Below, in pieces: positions 43,708 through 54,699 of a DNA stretch of 64,000 nucleotides. The notes under the pieces are model-generated. The model saw nothing but the letters and a program-made list of their open reading frames with translations, was not told the origin of the DNA and made no database searches. The stretch's first letter is position 1. Every line of letters starts with the position of its first letter. This stretch comes from Brassica napus (taxonomy: Eukaryota > Streptophyta > Magnoliopsida > Brassicales > Brassicaceae), in NCBI RefSeq assembly GCF_020379485.1, contig NW_026014690.1:186001-250000 (forward strand), read 5' to 3'. The position numbers and the translations under genes were made by a program.

Positions 43708-45721
43708 AACCAATGAACATAGCCTTAGTACTCTTTGCCTCCAGCTTGTTTCTCTGCTCTCCTGGAACCATGACATAGCACACACACCCAAAGACACGTA
43801 GGTGATCAATGACAGGTTTTCTCTTGTTCAACACTTCAAATGGAGACAGATTCTTCAATATCTTGGTTGGAACCCGGTTGATGAGATAGCAAGCAGTCTG
43901 CACAGCATCACTCCAAAAACGTTTTGGGACATTTGCATGAAACATCATCGATCTAGCAACCTCCATCAAGTGCCTGTTCTTCCTCTCAGCTACACCATTC
44001 TGCTGTGGTGTATAAGGGCAGCTAGTCTGATGCACAATCCCATGCTTGGCTAGATGACTCTTGAAGGCATTGCTGATGTATTCACCTCCATTATCTGATC
44101 TCAGTACCTTCACAGTAGCATTGTATTGATTAGATACATATGCTTGGAAGTTCATAAATGCTTCTAGCACCCTATCTTTAGATGGAAGCAATGTAAGCCA
44201 AGTATACTTAGACTTCTCATCAATGAATGTCACAAAGTACTTCTGGCTATCTCTAGACAAACAAGGAGCAGTCCACACATCTGAATGAACTAGATCAAAG
44301 CAATGCTCATAAGTAGTTTCTGATGTTGGAAAAACAGTCCTACAATGCTTTCCTAATATGCATGCTTCACACTCCAAGTGATTAAATGACATATTAGGAA
44401 GTATCAATTCAATAGCACGAGCATGAGGATGTCCCAATCTAGCATGCCAAGTAATGCTATCAATCTTCTCATAAGTACTACTCAAACACATAGAATCAAA
44501 GGGTTTAGAGATCTTAGCCAATTGGAGCTGGTATAGATTATTCTTGCTGTCTCCTCTCCCAATGACCTTTCCAGTCTTCAAATCTTGGAACTCAACATCA
44601 TCTGGCCTGAATACTACTTGACAGCCAAGATCAATCGTGGCTTTCCTCACAGATAGTAGATTTGAAGCAAACTGTGGCATGTAGAAGGCATCTGAGTCTT
44701 TATCAAATAGCTTGAGCTTTCCAACTCCTTCTATTGGAATCCTATCACCATTAGCTATCATCACACCCCCAGTAGCTTTCTTTACATCACTCATTAAGCT
44801 TCTGTCACTAATCATGTGATGACTTGCTCCAGAATCAACAATGATGGGTTTGTTGGATGTGGATGCTTTGGCAGGAGCACCTTGTCTCCGGGTCGTAGCC
44901 AAAGCATACACATACTTGACAAACTCATCCCATTCCTCCTTTGTGACAGGCTCATCAGCTCCTTTGGTCTCTAGCTTCCTCATAACCCCACTGCTCTCTA
45001 CAGATTCTCCAATGTAAGCTGAGTACAAGCATTCTCCTACTTGCATACTCTCCTTGATATCCTTCCTCCATAATCTGCTCATCATGACCCACATCTTAGA
45101 AAGTTTTCTCAACTTTCCCTTCTTGCAGCTTGTACCTCTCTTCCATCTATCTGCCTTATTGTTTATCTCCCACACATCACACATGTGTTCAACCAGCTCA
45201 CATATCTCTCCCATAAGAAAGCCAAAGATCACATTTTGCTTCCTCCTTCCTTGACACCAACTCGGACTTGCTGTATGAGTTTTCACCATACTCAACTCTG
45301 ATTCTACTTCTCTCAGCCTCCCCACAAGCTGATACAACTCGTCCTTCCCTTGTCTTAGACTATAGATCACGCCCTTGGCTTCATGAACCTCCAACCTTGC
45401 TGTCTGACCTTCTTCAGCAGCTACCTCCTTTAAAGATTCCACCTTTACTTGAATCTCCTCCAACCTTGCTGTCTGACCTTCTTCAGCAGCTACCTCCCTT
45501 AAAGGTTCCACCTTTACTTGAATCTCCTCCAAACTTGCTGTCTGATCTTTCTCAGCAGCTCTCACCTTTAAAGGTTCTTCCTTTTCATGATTACTCCAAA
45601 TCCCACAGCTTTCCCAAGCTGTCTTTATCCAGCTTGACCAAGCACACTCGTTTTCTCTCTCTTTCTTCTCTTCACTTCTTGATCTTGTCTCCTCCACCAT
45701 GCTTAACTCGTTTGAATCCAT
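43708..45721 (-). pseudogene. F: Gag, protease and integrase (upstream frame)
   Basis: Start MDSNELSMVEE at 45721. Gag keeps the WSSWIKTAWESCGIWSN landmark and a basic stretch (SCKKGKLRKLSKMWVM) but no zinc knuckle, as in G. It contains about three tandem copies of a 23-residue charged repeat (AAEEGQTARLEEIQVKVE..), encoded by a 69-bp period at 45396-45600. Then protease IVDSGASHHMI, integrase WHARLGHPH, CEACILGKHC, HSDVWTAPC, RSDNGGEY and NGVAERKNRH. The frame leaves the family sequence after KAMFIG, where G has FIGYSITQKG; F reads FIGFYHSEG because two bases are missing near 43708-43713. H is inserted 36 bp upstream of the start. Confidence 0.92.
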
Positions 45722-45757
45722 CAGAAACTCTCCACAGACTCAATTTGATCTCAAGCA

Positions 45758-46715
45758 TATGAGGTTTTCAGAGTACCAGTACTTGAGTGATGTAAGAACA
45801 GATGAGAGATTGATGTATGATGAAGTATGAAGAATAGAAATGAGTTTAAGAGAATCAAGGAGAGTATAAGAGAGACTGAGAGATTAGGAACGTGTATAGG
45901 AGATTAGAGAGACTTAGTAACAAGATTAGGAGACTTAGTAACCAGAGAATAAGATTCAAGAACAAGTTTATGAAGAAGAGAGACTCTCTCAGCTTACATC
46001 ATCAAATCGCATACAAGAGGCTTTTATATGCCTTTACATGTCACAAAGACTTAACCTAAATCCTAAGGACAAGAATACAAGATAGATTGAATGGCTAGGA
46101 TGAGAGAAGAGTGGTCTTTGATGTTCTGGTGATAGCTGGCGACTTTAGACTGAATGGAGAGCTCAGATCGCTTCATTTGAATGAAGGGAGGAGATTGGTC
46201 TTGCTGTAAAGGTAAAGCACCTTTACCTTTCCAGCTTTGCACATACAGCTCACTCTGATCCCTTTGGTATATTCTCTTTCCCTCTCACACTTCAACGGTC
46301 ACTATAGGAAAGGATAGAATCAGAGTGAACCGCCCTCACATTGCACATCTTGATTTGGGCTGAACCGGATGACTTGGGCGTGTGGAGTGGCCGTACGGTT
46401 GATGGTACGGACCTCCTGTCCGTACCACTATCCCTAACTATGCACATTGCCTTATCTCCTTCTTGACATCCCAAACACCTTCATGGATCACCCTAGACCG
46501 TACAAGGCCGTACTGAACGCCCTATCTTTGCACCACACTTCCATCTTCTCTCTAACTCCTCCACAGCCTTCACATGATCAGTCTAAGTCTTTCCTAGACT
46601 TAACTTCACAAGATAACTACTTCAGAACACCTCTGAAGCTTCATTGAACTCTTCTGGACATCTTCTAGAGCTTGCCCTATTGTTGTACAAGCTCTATCTT
46701 CTCTTCAGTTCAACA
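45758..46715 (-). repeat. H 3' LTR (958 bp)
   Basis: Sense termini TGTTGAA...CCTCATA. GTAC cores at 46391-46426 and 46497-46514. TATA-like CATATAAAAG (complement of about 46023-46032). Appears identical to 49661-50618. Confidence 0.93.
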
Positions 46716-46787
46716 CTCCCCCTCAAGCTTGACTTTAGGAGATCCTAAGCCAAGCTTGGAACTCTGAAGAGTCTCCCTCATTAAAAA

Positions 46788-46826
46788 CCTTACAAGGAAA
46801 ACCCATTGGGACAAAACCTTGCAAGG
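46788..46826 (-). other. CCCAATGGG hairpin of H
   Basis: Same sequence as in A: ccttgcaagg/ccttgtaagg around TTTTGTCCCAATGGGTTTT. Confidence 0.7.
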
Positions 46827-47765
46827 GAAAAAGAGTAGAGCTCTCCAAAGCCTAGGGATTGGCCAGTGAACTCTTGTGCCTTAGAACCAGTGTGGTTGGA
46901 CACAAGAAGTTCTGGATCACGGCCTAAACTTGTGCAGCAACTCATCAAGACTTTGCGCACTCAACAACTCAGCTTCACCTCTTCATGGAACCGGTTTGAA
47001 GTCTCCCCCTCTCAACTGACTTCACAGCCTTCTTAGAGAAGCTAGGACACGACCAGATCATCTTCAAAACACCAGTGAGGCTGATCAACACTTCACACAC
47101 GGCTTGCCCTCTTCATAGAACTGGTTTGGATCTCCCCCTCTCAACCGACTTCACAGCCTTTTTAGAGAAGCTAGGAAATGACCAGGTTCTTCTTTGATGA
47201 GGCTCAAGGACTTGTACCTGATACATTATCCCAAAGCTGCATCAGTACTTATCAAGAAACATCACACAATCCATTCAACCATTTTAAGTATCATTTCTAG
47301 ACTTTAGAATTGAAATGATGAATGTATTGAATTGAATTGAGCTTAGGACACTTCCCTTTTGTTTAGATGAGTTCCCACTCGGCCATTGCACCATCTCCAT
47401 GGCATCACCAGCTTCTTGGAAAGGCAGAATGGATTCATCAGCTTCTCATCAATCACTTCACCATAGAAGCCGCTTTGATCAGTTCACCTTCACCCTTAGA
47501 CTGCCTAGAATAACTCCGGCTGATGATCCTTTGTAGGAGCCTTTGCAAAGACTTGTTACTGACCATGGATCATATGCATTAAGACTCCCCCTCAAGCTTA
47601 GAACCGAGACTAGAAGGAGCTAAGCTTGTGATGATCATATGCATCCCCATGGTCTTATAACTATCAGTCTTTCATGATAGCTTGCTTCTTGTGAGTTTAC
47701 TCTCTTCCTTAACCAGGAACTAGGGTGTTTGAATCACCATAGAGAGACTCACAAGACACACTTCT

Positions 47766-47916
47766 CATTGCATAATGACCCATGCTACACTTCCTGTAGT
47801 CTTTGGACTGGATATGTCCAATGGTATTATGCAATGGCCATCTCTCATTGCATAATCAATCACACTACACTTCCTGTAGATTATGGACTAACATGTCCTA
47901 GTGATGATATGCAATG
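47766..47916 (-). other. Tandem three-way-junction folds of H
   Basis: Unit 1 (47766-47836): cattgcataat/attatgcaatg, ctaca/tgtag (47785-47799) and ttggac/gtccaa (47803-47821). Unit 2 (47846-47916): cattgcat/atgcaatg, ctaca/tgtag (47865-47879) and ggac/gtcc (47885-47898). Confidence 0.65.
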
Positions 47917-48176
47917 GCACAAGACCTTTGTCTCTACATTCTTGGCTGTTGGCGAGTTACATGTATCACTTTCCTTGTGTACCTAACACCACCACAACTC
48001 AATGCAAGATCAGATCATCCCATTGGGATCAAACCAAGATAATTCATCCTGTTTGATCACCAATGCCACAACAATATATAAACTTGAAACAAGCCAATCA
48101 ATCAAGGCAAGAACAAGCAGATTTCAATCTCTAAAATGACAATGCAAGCTTTACTAATACATTGACAATTTAGGCT

Positions 48177-48211
<35 letters not shown>

Positions 48212-48623
48212 GCATCAATTCATGAATGCACAATCCTAAAGCATTAACTATATGAATGCAACAGGTTCAATCCATGAGACATATTAAAGCTATGCACAAC
48301 AGTTTCAATCAAAACCAATGATGCAAGCAACTTAGACAATTTCTAATTGATGCTAGACTTTCATTGATGGATTAAACATAGGCATTAGCATCAGTACACA
48401 CTCGGATTGAACTTAGACTATATGAGACATGCTTATGTATGCAAAACAGCTTTTCAAACATGATGCAAGCAGTAGAGACATTCTACTCAATTCTACAACA
48501 CATTCATGATGATTCAAGCTATGGCAACACACAAGACAATGCAATAACAAGACATGAGATTCTGGGACTCTAGACACCACTCACAGCACAATAAATAAAG
48601 ACACAAGCTCTTATTAAGGGTTA

Positions 48624-48671
48624 GGAGGTTTGCTTACAAACAAGAGATCCGAGCTGATCTCTTGAACCTCC
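48624..48671 (-). other. Two-tier hairpin after the H gag stop
   Basis: Outer ggaggtt/aacctcc; inner aagagatc (48642-48649) / gatctctt (48656-48663), loop cgagct. In sense it begins 11 nt after the last gag codon. Confidence 0.65.
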
Positions 48672-48682
48672 ATGGGCACGGT

Positions 48683-49510
48683 TCACTTGAACTTGGCAGG
48701 TTTGAGGCTTGGATTCAGTATCCAACACCTCTCCTTGATGTGCCCATCCCTCTTGCAATGCTCACACTTCAGGCCTCTCCTATCCCCCTTCTTGTAAGGC
48801 GCCTTGTTGGGCTGAGAGCTTCTTTCCGCTTGAGAAGCAAAGGAGAGTGTTTCCTTTGTTCCAAACAACCCGATTGATCCCTCCTCCTTTTGGACTTGGG
48901 AACACACTTCTTCCAGTGTTGGGAGCTTCTCAGACCTCAAGATATGTTGAATCAAGGCGCTGTAGGCAGGGCTGAGGGTTAGTAATAGGCCAAACACCTT
49001 GTCTTGCTCCCTTCTTTCAATCAACACCTCCGGGTCAACAGATTGGGGTCTAAGCATCTCAAGCTCAGACCAAAGGGCTCTGAACTTGCCTAGATGCGCA
49101 GTGAACTCCTCATCTTCTTGGGATAGGATGTTGATAGACTTCTTGATCTCAAATACTCGGCTGATGTTGGAGATGTTCCCATATATCTTGTTAAGTGTAC
49201 TCCAAAGGGCTCTAGCACTCTCACAGTAGGAGTATGCTTCAAGGATGGATGGAGACAGTGAGCTGTGGAGAATGGTCAAGACCTTGAGGTCTTCTTGTTC
49301 CCACTTCTCCTCAGATACAGATTTGGAACCGGATTCTCCATCTGCTGAGCTTTCATCTGAACCGGCAGCCTTGGAGAGCTTTGGAGCATCCGTGAGGCAA
49401 TGGCTCCATAAGCCTCTCCCTCCTAGGGCTGTCTTCACCATGCGTGACCAGAGAAGGTAGTTGGGACCATTGAGAGTAACAGCAATGACAATGGTTCTTT
49501 TGGACTCCAT
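48683..49510 (-). CDS. Gag protein of element H
   Basis: A 275-aa frame starting MESKRTIVIAVTLNGPNY. It has the copia Gag landmarks LLWSRMVKTALGGRGLWSH, YSYCESARALW and RALWSELEMLRP, and ends shortly after a zinc knuckle CEHCKRDGHIKERC (about residues 247-260) at KPAKFK-stop. B and D share this layout but continue into protease. Gag assembles the particle and binds RNA through the knuckle; with no pol of its own, H would rely on polymerase and integrase from relatives. The open frame in a young insertion suggests Gag is still selected or was recently functional. Leader from primer site to ATG ~130 bp. Confidence 0.93.
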   Translation of the reverse strand: MESKRTIVIAVTLNGPNYLLWSRMVKTALGGRGLWSHCLTDAPKLSKAAGSDESSADGESGSKSVSEEKWEQEDLKVLTILHSSLSPSILEAYSYCESARALWSTLNKIYGNISNISRVFEIKKSINILSQEDEEFTAHLGKFRALWSELEMLRPQSVDPEVLIERREQDKVFGLLLTLSPAYSALIQHILRSEKLPTLEEVCSQVQKEEGSIGLFGTKETLSFASQAERSSQPNKAPYKKGDRRGLKCEHCKRDGHIKERCWILNPSLKPAKFK

Positions 49511-49642
49511 GTTGAAGCCGGATGAACAAGACTGTCAAAGAACTCTTCAAGGTAGAAGCTTGGGACAAGGTGAGCTGAATCTTCAAGGGCGTGAGCTTGG
49601 GAGCTTGTGGATGTAGCGGAAGTCTTCACCAGGAGTCTGAGC

Positions 49643-49660
49643 AACCTGGCTCTGATACCA
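49643..49660 (-). other. H primer-binding site
   Basis: aacctggctctgatacca abutting the LTR. Confidence 0.9.
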
Positions 49661-50618
49661 TATGAGGTTTTCAGAGTACCAGTACTTGAGTGATGTAAGA
49701 ACAGATGAGAGATTGATGTATGATGAAGTATGAAGAATAGAAATGAGTTTAAGAGAATCAAGGAGAGTATAAGAGAGACTGAGAGATTAGGAACGTGTAT
49801 AGGAGATTAGAGAGACTTAGTAACAAGATTAGGAGACTTAGTAACCAGAGAATAAGATTCAAGAACAAGTTTATGAAGAAGAGAGACTCTCTCAGCTTAC
49901 ATCATCAAATCGCATACAAGAGGCTTTTATATGCCTTTACATGTCACAAAGACTTAACCTAAATCCTAAGGACAAGAATACAAGATAGATTGAATGGCTA
50001 GGATGAGAGAAGAGTGGTCTTTGATGTTCTGGTGATAGCTGGCGACTTTAGACTGAATGGAGAGCTCAGATCGCTTCATTTGAATGAAGGGAGGAGATTG
50101 GTCTTGCTGTAAAGGTAAAGCACCTTTACCTTTCCAGCTTTGCACATACAGCTCACTCTGATCCCTTTGGTATATTCTCTTTCCCTCTCACACTTCAACG
50201 GTCACTATAGGAAAGGATAGAATCAGAGTGAACCGCCCTCACATTGCACATCTTGATTTGGGCTGAACCGGATGACTTGGGCGTGTGGAGTGGCCGTACG
50301 GTTGATGGTACGGACCTCCTGTCCGTACCACTATCCCTAACTATGCACATTGCCTTATCTCCTTCTTGACATCCCAAACACCTTCATGGATCACCCTAGA
50401 CCGTACAAGGCCGTACTGAACGCCCTATCTTTGCACCACACTTCCATCTTCTCTCTAACTCCTCCACAGCCTTCACATGATCAGTCTAAGTCTTTCCTAG
50501 ACTTAACTTCACAAGATAACTACTTCAGAACACCTCTGAAGCTTCATTGAACTCTTCTGGACATCTTCTAGAGCTTGCCCTATTGTTGTACAAGCTCTAT
50601 CTTCTCTTCAGTTCAACA
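49661..50618 (-). repeat. H 5' LTR (958 bp)
   Basis: Copy of the 3' LTR; TATA-like CATATAAAAG (complement of about 49924-49933). Followed by TSD aagca and the interrupted F leader. Confidence 0.93.
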
Positions 50619-50623
50619 AAGCA

Positions 50624-50748
50624 CACCAAAAAGCACCAAGAACACATCAAGAACACCAAGAACACCTCAAGAACACCTCAAGAAACTCAGATTTCGAAAA
50701 TCATAAGCAAACACACTCTCCCCTTTGCGCAACCTGGCTCTGATACCA
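50624..50748 (-). other. F 5' leader remnant and primer-binding site
   Basis: F leader displaced by H, with repeated caagaacacctcaag-type units (about 50635-50690). The primer-binding site aacctggctctgatacca is at 50731-50748. Confidence 0.88.
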
Positions 50749-51307
50749 TATACACTTTTGTGTATGTAGAGTGATGAATGAATATCAAGAGATGATTTGT
50801 GTAGTTTGTATGAGATTAGGAGATTAAGAGAGACTAAGAGAATAAAGAACAAGAGAGAATACTCAAAACTCCATTAATTAATAAAGATGAGGTTTACAAC
50901 ATACTTATATGAGAGAGACAATCAATTTCGAAATCAATCAGATAAAGTAGAGGTTCAGGGCATGTGTAGTCAAAGAGAGCCATCCAAAAGCAGCCAATGG
51001 GAGTCTTCACATGCTTGATCCCTTTGGCATCTTTTACTAGATGCTGTCTACTTTACAGCCTGTCTCCAGCCTCTCTAGCTGTGAGGAAACCTTATCCAGA
51101 CTGCTCCTCCCTTATCCATACAGCTCTTGGTCGTGGCTTACTCTCCAATGTGAGCCAAGGTAACTTTCCAAGCTTTAACTTAGTTACCACAGTAAAACCA
51201 AAGTTACTGTGGTAACTCCAAAGTTACTGTCTGTCTCAATCCTCTTTCTCTATCAATGTAGTCACTCTTTATTACCTCATCTCAACATTTATTACCTCAT
51301 CTCAACA
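50749..51307 (-). repeat. F 5' LTR (559 bp)
   Basis: Uninterrupted copy. TATA-like CATATAAG (complement of about 50904-50911). The terminal 20-bp tandem duplication is present here too (51268-51287, 51288-51307), so it preceded insertion. TSD gaatc follows. Confidence 0.93.
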
Positions 51308-53921
51308 GAATCACGATGGAAGAAGCTTGATTTTGATATATAAAGTAATGGAGAATCACTAAGAAGTTGAATAAATCTCATAGGAGTTAGGATGAAGAAG
51401 CTATCCCACTTTCAAATCAGGTGATCCCAGTTTTCCTATTTGGGAATATGACAGCTTCCTTGTCATTCTAATCAAACCAGGATGAATCGCGACGTAAGAA
51501 GCTTGATTTTGATACATAAAGTAATGGAGAATCATTAGGAAGTTGAATAAATATCATAGGAGTTAGGATGAAGAAGCTGTCCCACTTTCAAATCAGGTGA
51601 TCCCAATTTTCCTGTTTGGGAATATGACAGCTTCTTTGTCATTCTAATCAAACCAGGATGAATCATGATGTAAGAAGCTTGAATTGGATACATAAAGTAG
51701 TGGAGAACCATTAGGAAGTTGAATAAATCTCATAGGAGTTAGGATGAAGAAGCTATCCCACTTTCAAATCAGGTGATCCCAGTTTTCCTGTTTGGGAATA
51801 TGACAGCTTCCTTGTCATTCTAATCAAACCAAGATGAATCACGATGTAAGAAGCTTGATTTTGACACATAAAGTAATGGAGAATCACTAGGAAGTTGAAT
51901 AAATCTCATAGGAGTTAGGATGAAGAAGCTATCCCACTTTCAAATCAGGTGATCCTAGTTTTCCTGTTTGGGAATATGACAGCTTCCTTGTCATTCTAAT
52001 CAAAACAGGATGAATCGCGATGTAAGAAGCTTGATTTTGATACATATAGTAATGGAGAATCACTAGGAAGTTGAATAAATTTCATAGGAGTTAGGATGAA
52101 GAAGCTATCCCACTTTCAAATCAGGTGATCCCACTTTTCCTGTTTGGGAATATGACAGCTTCTTTGTCATTCTAATCAAACCAGGATGAATCGCGATGTA
52201 AGAAGCTTGATTTTGTTATATAAAGTAATGGAGAATCACTAGGAAGTTCAATAAATCTCATAGGAGTTAGGATGAAGAAGCTATCCCACTTTCAAATCAG
52301 GTGATCCCAGTTTTCCTGTTTGGGAATATGACAGCTTCCTTGTCATTCTAATCAAAACAGGATGAATCGCGATGTAAGAAGCTTGATTTTGATACATATA
52401 GTAATGGAGAATCACTAGGAAGTTGAATAAATTTCATAGGAGTTAGGATGAAGAAGCTATCCCACTTTCAAATCAGGTGATCCCATTTTTCCTGTTTGGG
52501 AATATGACAGCTTCTTTGTCATTCTAATCAAACCAGGATGAATCACGATGGAAGAAGCTTGATTTTGATATATAAAGTAATGGAGAATCACTAGGAAGTT
52601 GAATAAATCTCATAGGAGTTAGGATGAAGAAGCTATCCCACTTTCAAATCAGGTGATCCCAGTTTTCCTGTTTGGGAATATGACAGCTTCCTTGTCATTC
52701 TAATCAAACCAGGATGAATCGCGACGTAAGAAGCTTGATTTTGATACATAAAGTAATGGAGAATCATTAGGAAGTTGAATAAATTTCATAGGAGTTAGGA
52801 TGAAGAAGCTGTCCCACTTTCAAATCAGGTGATCCCAATTTTCCTGTTTGGGAATATGACAGCTTCTTTGTCATTCTAATCAAACCAGGATGAATCATGA
52901 TGTAAGAAGCTTGAATTGGATACATAAAGTAGAGGAGAACCATTAGGAAGTTGAATAAATCTCATAGGAGTTAGGATGAAGAAGCTATCCCACTTTCAAA
53001 TCAGGTGATCCCAGTTTTCCTGTTTGGGAATATGACAGCTTCCTTGTCATTCTAATCAAACCAAGATGAATCACGATGTAAGAAGCTTGATTTTGACACA
53101 TAAAGTAATGGAGAATCACTAGGAAATTGAATAAATCTCATAGGAGTTAGGATGAAGAAGCTATCCCACTTTCAAATCAGGTGATCCCAGTTTTCCTGTT
53201 TGGGAATATGACAGCTTCCTTGTCATTCTAATCAAAACAGGATGAATCGCGATGTAAGAAGCTTGATTTTGATACATATAGTAATGGAGAATCACTAGGA
53301 AGTTGAATAAATTTCATAGGAGTTAGGATGAAGAAGCTATCCCACTTTCAAATCAGGTGATCCCACTTTTCCTGTTTGGGAATATGACAGCTTCTTTGTC
53401 ATTCTAATCAAACCAGGATGAATCGCGATGTAAGAAGCTTGATTTTGATACATATAGTAATGGAGAATCACTAGGAAGTTGAATAAATTCATAGGAGTTA
53501 GGATGAAGAAGCTATCCCACTTTCAAATCAGGTGATCCCAGTTTTCCTGTTTGGGAATATGACAGCATCCTTGTTATTCTAATCAAACCAGGATGAATCG
53601 CGATGTAAGAAGCTTGATTTTGATACATAATGTAATGGAGAATCACTAGGAAGTTGAATAAATCTCATAGGAGTTAGGATGAAGAAGCTATCCCACTTTC
53701 AAATCATGTGATTCTAGTTTTCCTGTTTGGGAATATAACAGCTTGCTTGTCATTCTAATCGAACCAGGATGAATCGCGATGTAAGAAGCTTGATTTTGAT
53801 ACATAAAGTAATGGAGAATCACTAGGAAGTTGAATAAATTTCATAGGAGTTAGGATGAAGAAGCTATCCCACTTTCAAATCAGGTGATCCCACTTTTCCT
53901 GTTTGGGAATATGACAGCTTC
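51308..53921 (+). repeat. Satellite block 4 with 7-monomer higher-order repeat
   Basis: About 15 monomers. Variant strings recur at a 1232-bp period (7 x 176): gaatcacgatgg at 51308 and 52540, then in the same order gcgacgtaag, gctgtccc with ccaattttcc, atcatgatg with gaattggatac, and aaccaagatg with gattttgacac. The second copy departs from the pattern after its fifth monomer (cagcatccttgtt near 53565; divergent tcatgtgattctag monomer near 53705). Ends at J with TSD gcttc (53917-53921). Confidence 0.94.
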
Positions 53922-54486
53922 TGTTGAGTTGAGTTGATTATATTGGTATGGAGAGAAGAGGAGTTGAAGAGGAGAAGAGATGGAGAAGCTTAGGGGGTTT
54001 GGGTGTGAATGGTACGGACGTCCGTACAAGGCCGTACATGGCCGTACCGTCCGTACCAAAGGTCTCGACCAAAACTTACCCAACTCGACCAAGTGAAACG
54101 GTAACAAGGGAGTGTTACCTTGGGGACTTAAGGAGAAGGGATCAGACCGTTGAGTGGATAAGGGAAGAGCGTGCCAGGCTGGAACAGGCTGTAAAGAGGC
54201 AAAGCGTGTGAGCCTTACCATCCAATCATCCGGAAAGCAACCTTGACTCTACATGCTTCAATAGTGCCCATTTCGCCTCTTGTAACCCTAATGCGTTTTA
54301 TATAAATATGTAACCTCACTCATTAATAAGATCAATCAGTTCGAGTCTCTCTAATCTCTTAGACTATGGTTTTCTCTTAGACTCTAAACGGCTCTTTCTA
54401 GTCTCTTAATCTTTCACAAACTTCTCTTAATCACTTCCTAAACACTCTCTTTATTCTAATCACTCTAAAGATCTCTTAATCTCATA
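53922..54486 (+). repeat. J 5' LTR (565 bp)
   Basis: TGTTGAG...TCTCATA, nearly identical to D's LTR. GTAC cluster 54011-54057, TATA-like tatataaata at about 54299-54308, CT-rich leader after it. Confidence 0.93.
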
Positions 54487-54504
54487 TGGTATCAGAGCCA
54501 GGTT
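54487..54504 (+). other. J primer-binding site
   Basis: tggtatcagagccaggtt directly after the LTR. Confidence 0.9.
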
Positions 54505-54699
54505 CATTTGAATCTGGGGTTTGATCTTTAGAGAGTTACAAGCTAAACGTCTTTGAAGCTACACGCGAGTAGTCTTGAAGGTGTTGAAGCTGTGGTTCGT
54601 TCTAGTTGAAGCTGTACTGCGTTCTGTGGGTTTGCGTGATTCTAGACTCAAGGTTGGTGTGTACGAGATCCAAGATTCAAGTTTTCAAGTCAAGCAAAG

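Larger units (their letters stand above)
46716..48682 (-). other. H non-coding interior
   Basis: No coding domain. Holds, left to right: polypurine tract, CCCAATGGG hairpin (46788-46826), duplicated tctccccctctcaac modules (about 46995-47170), internal polypurine-like tract (47585-47600), junction folds (47766-47916), a 29-base T run (48179-48207, an A run in sense), and the two-tier hairpin (48624-48671) next to the gag stop. Shorter than the A and C interiors by over 1 kb. Confidence 0.75.
45758..50618 (-). mobile_element. Gag-only LTR element H (TR-GAG-like)
   Basis: A 4861-bp minus-strand element with 958-bp LTRs (45758-46715, 49661-50618), TSD aagca (45753-45757, 50619-50623), primer-binding site 49643-49660 and polypurine tract at 46716. 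It encodes only a 275-aa Gag; no protease, integrase, RT or RNase H. The interior between gag and polypurine tract (46716-48682) is non-coding and homologous to A and C. It bridges coding copia elements and the gag-less A/C family. Gag-only LTR elements have been described in plants as TR-GAG; placing H there is by structure. Confidence 0.93.
35234..51307 (-). mobile_element. Copia element F (host of G and H, frameshifted)
   Basis: Minus-strand element with TSD gaatc (35229-35233, 51308-51312). Its 3' LTR is split by G into 35234-35570 and 41112-41333 (337 + 222 = 559 bp); the intact 5' LTR is 50749-51307 (559 bp). The coding region occupies 41476-45721 and H is inserted in the leader 36 bp upstream of the start codon. 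Removing G and H leaves an element of about 5.7 kb. The two LTRs look identical, so F is young, yet a two-base deletion near 43708 breaks gag-pol. It is a relative of G, with the same LTR ends and the same zinc-knuckle-less Gag. Confidence 0.93.
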
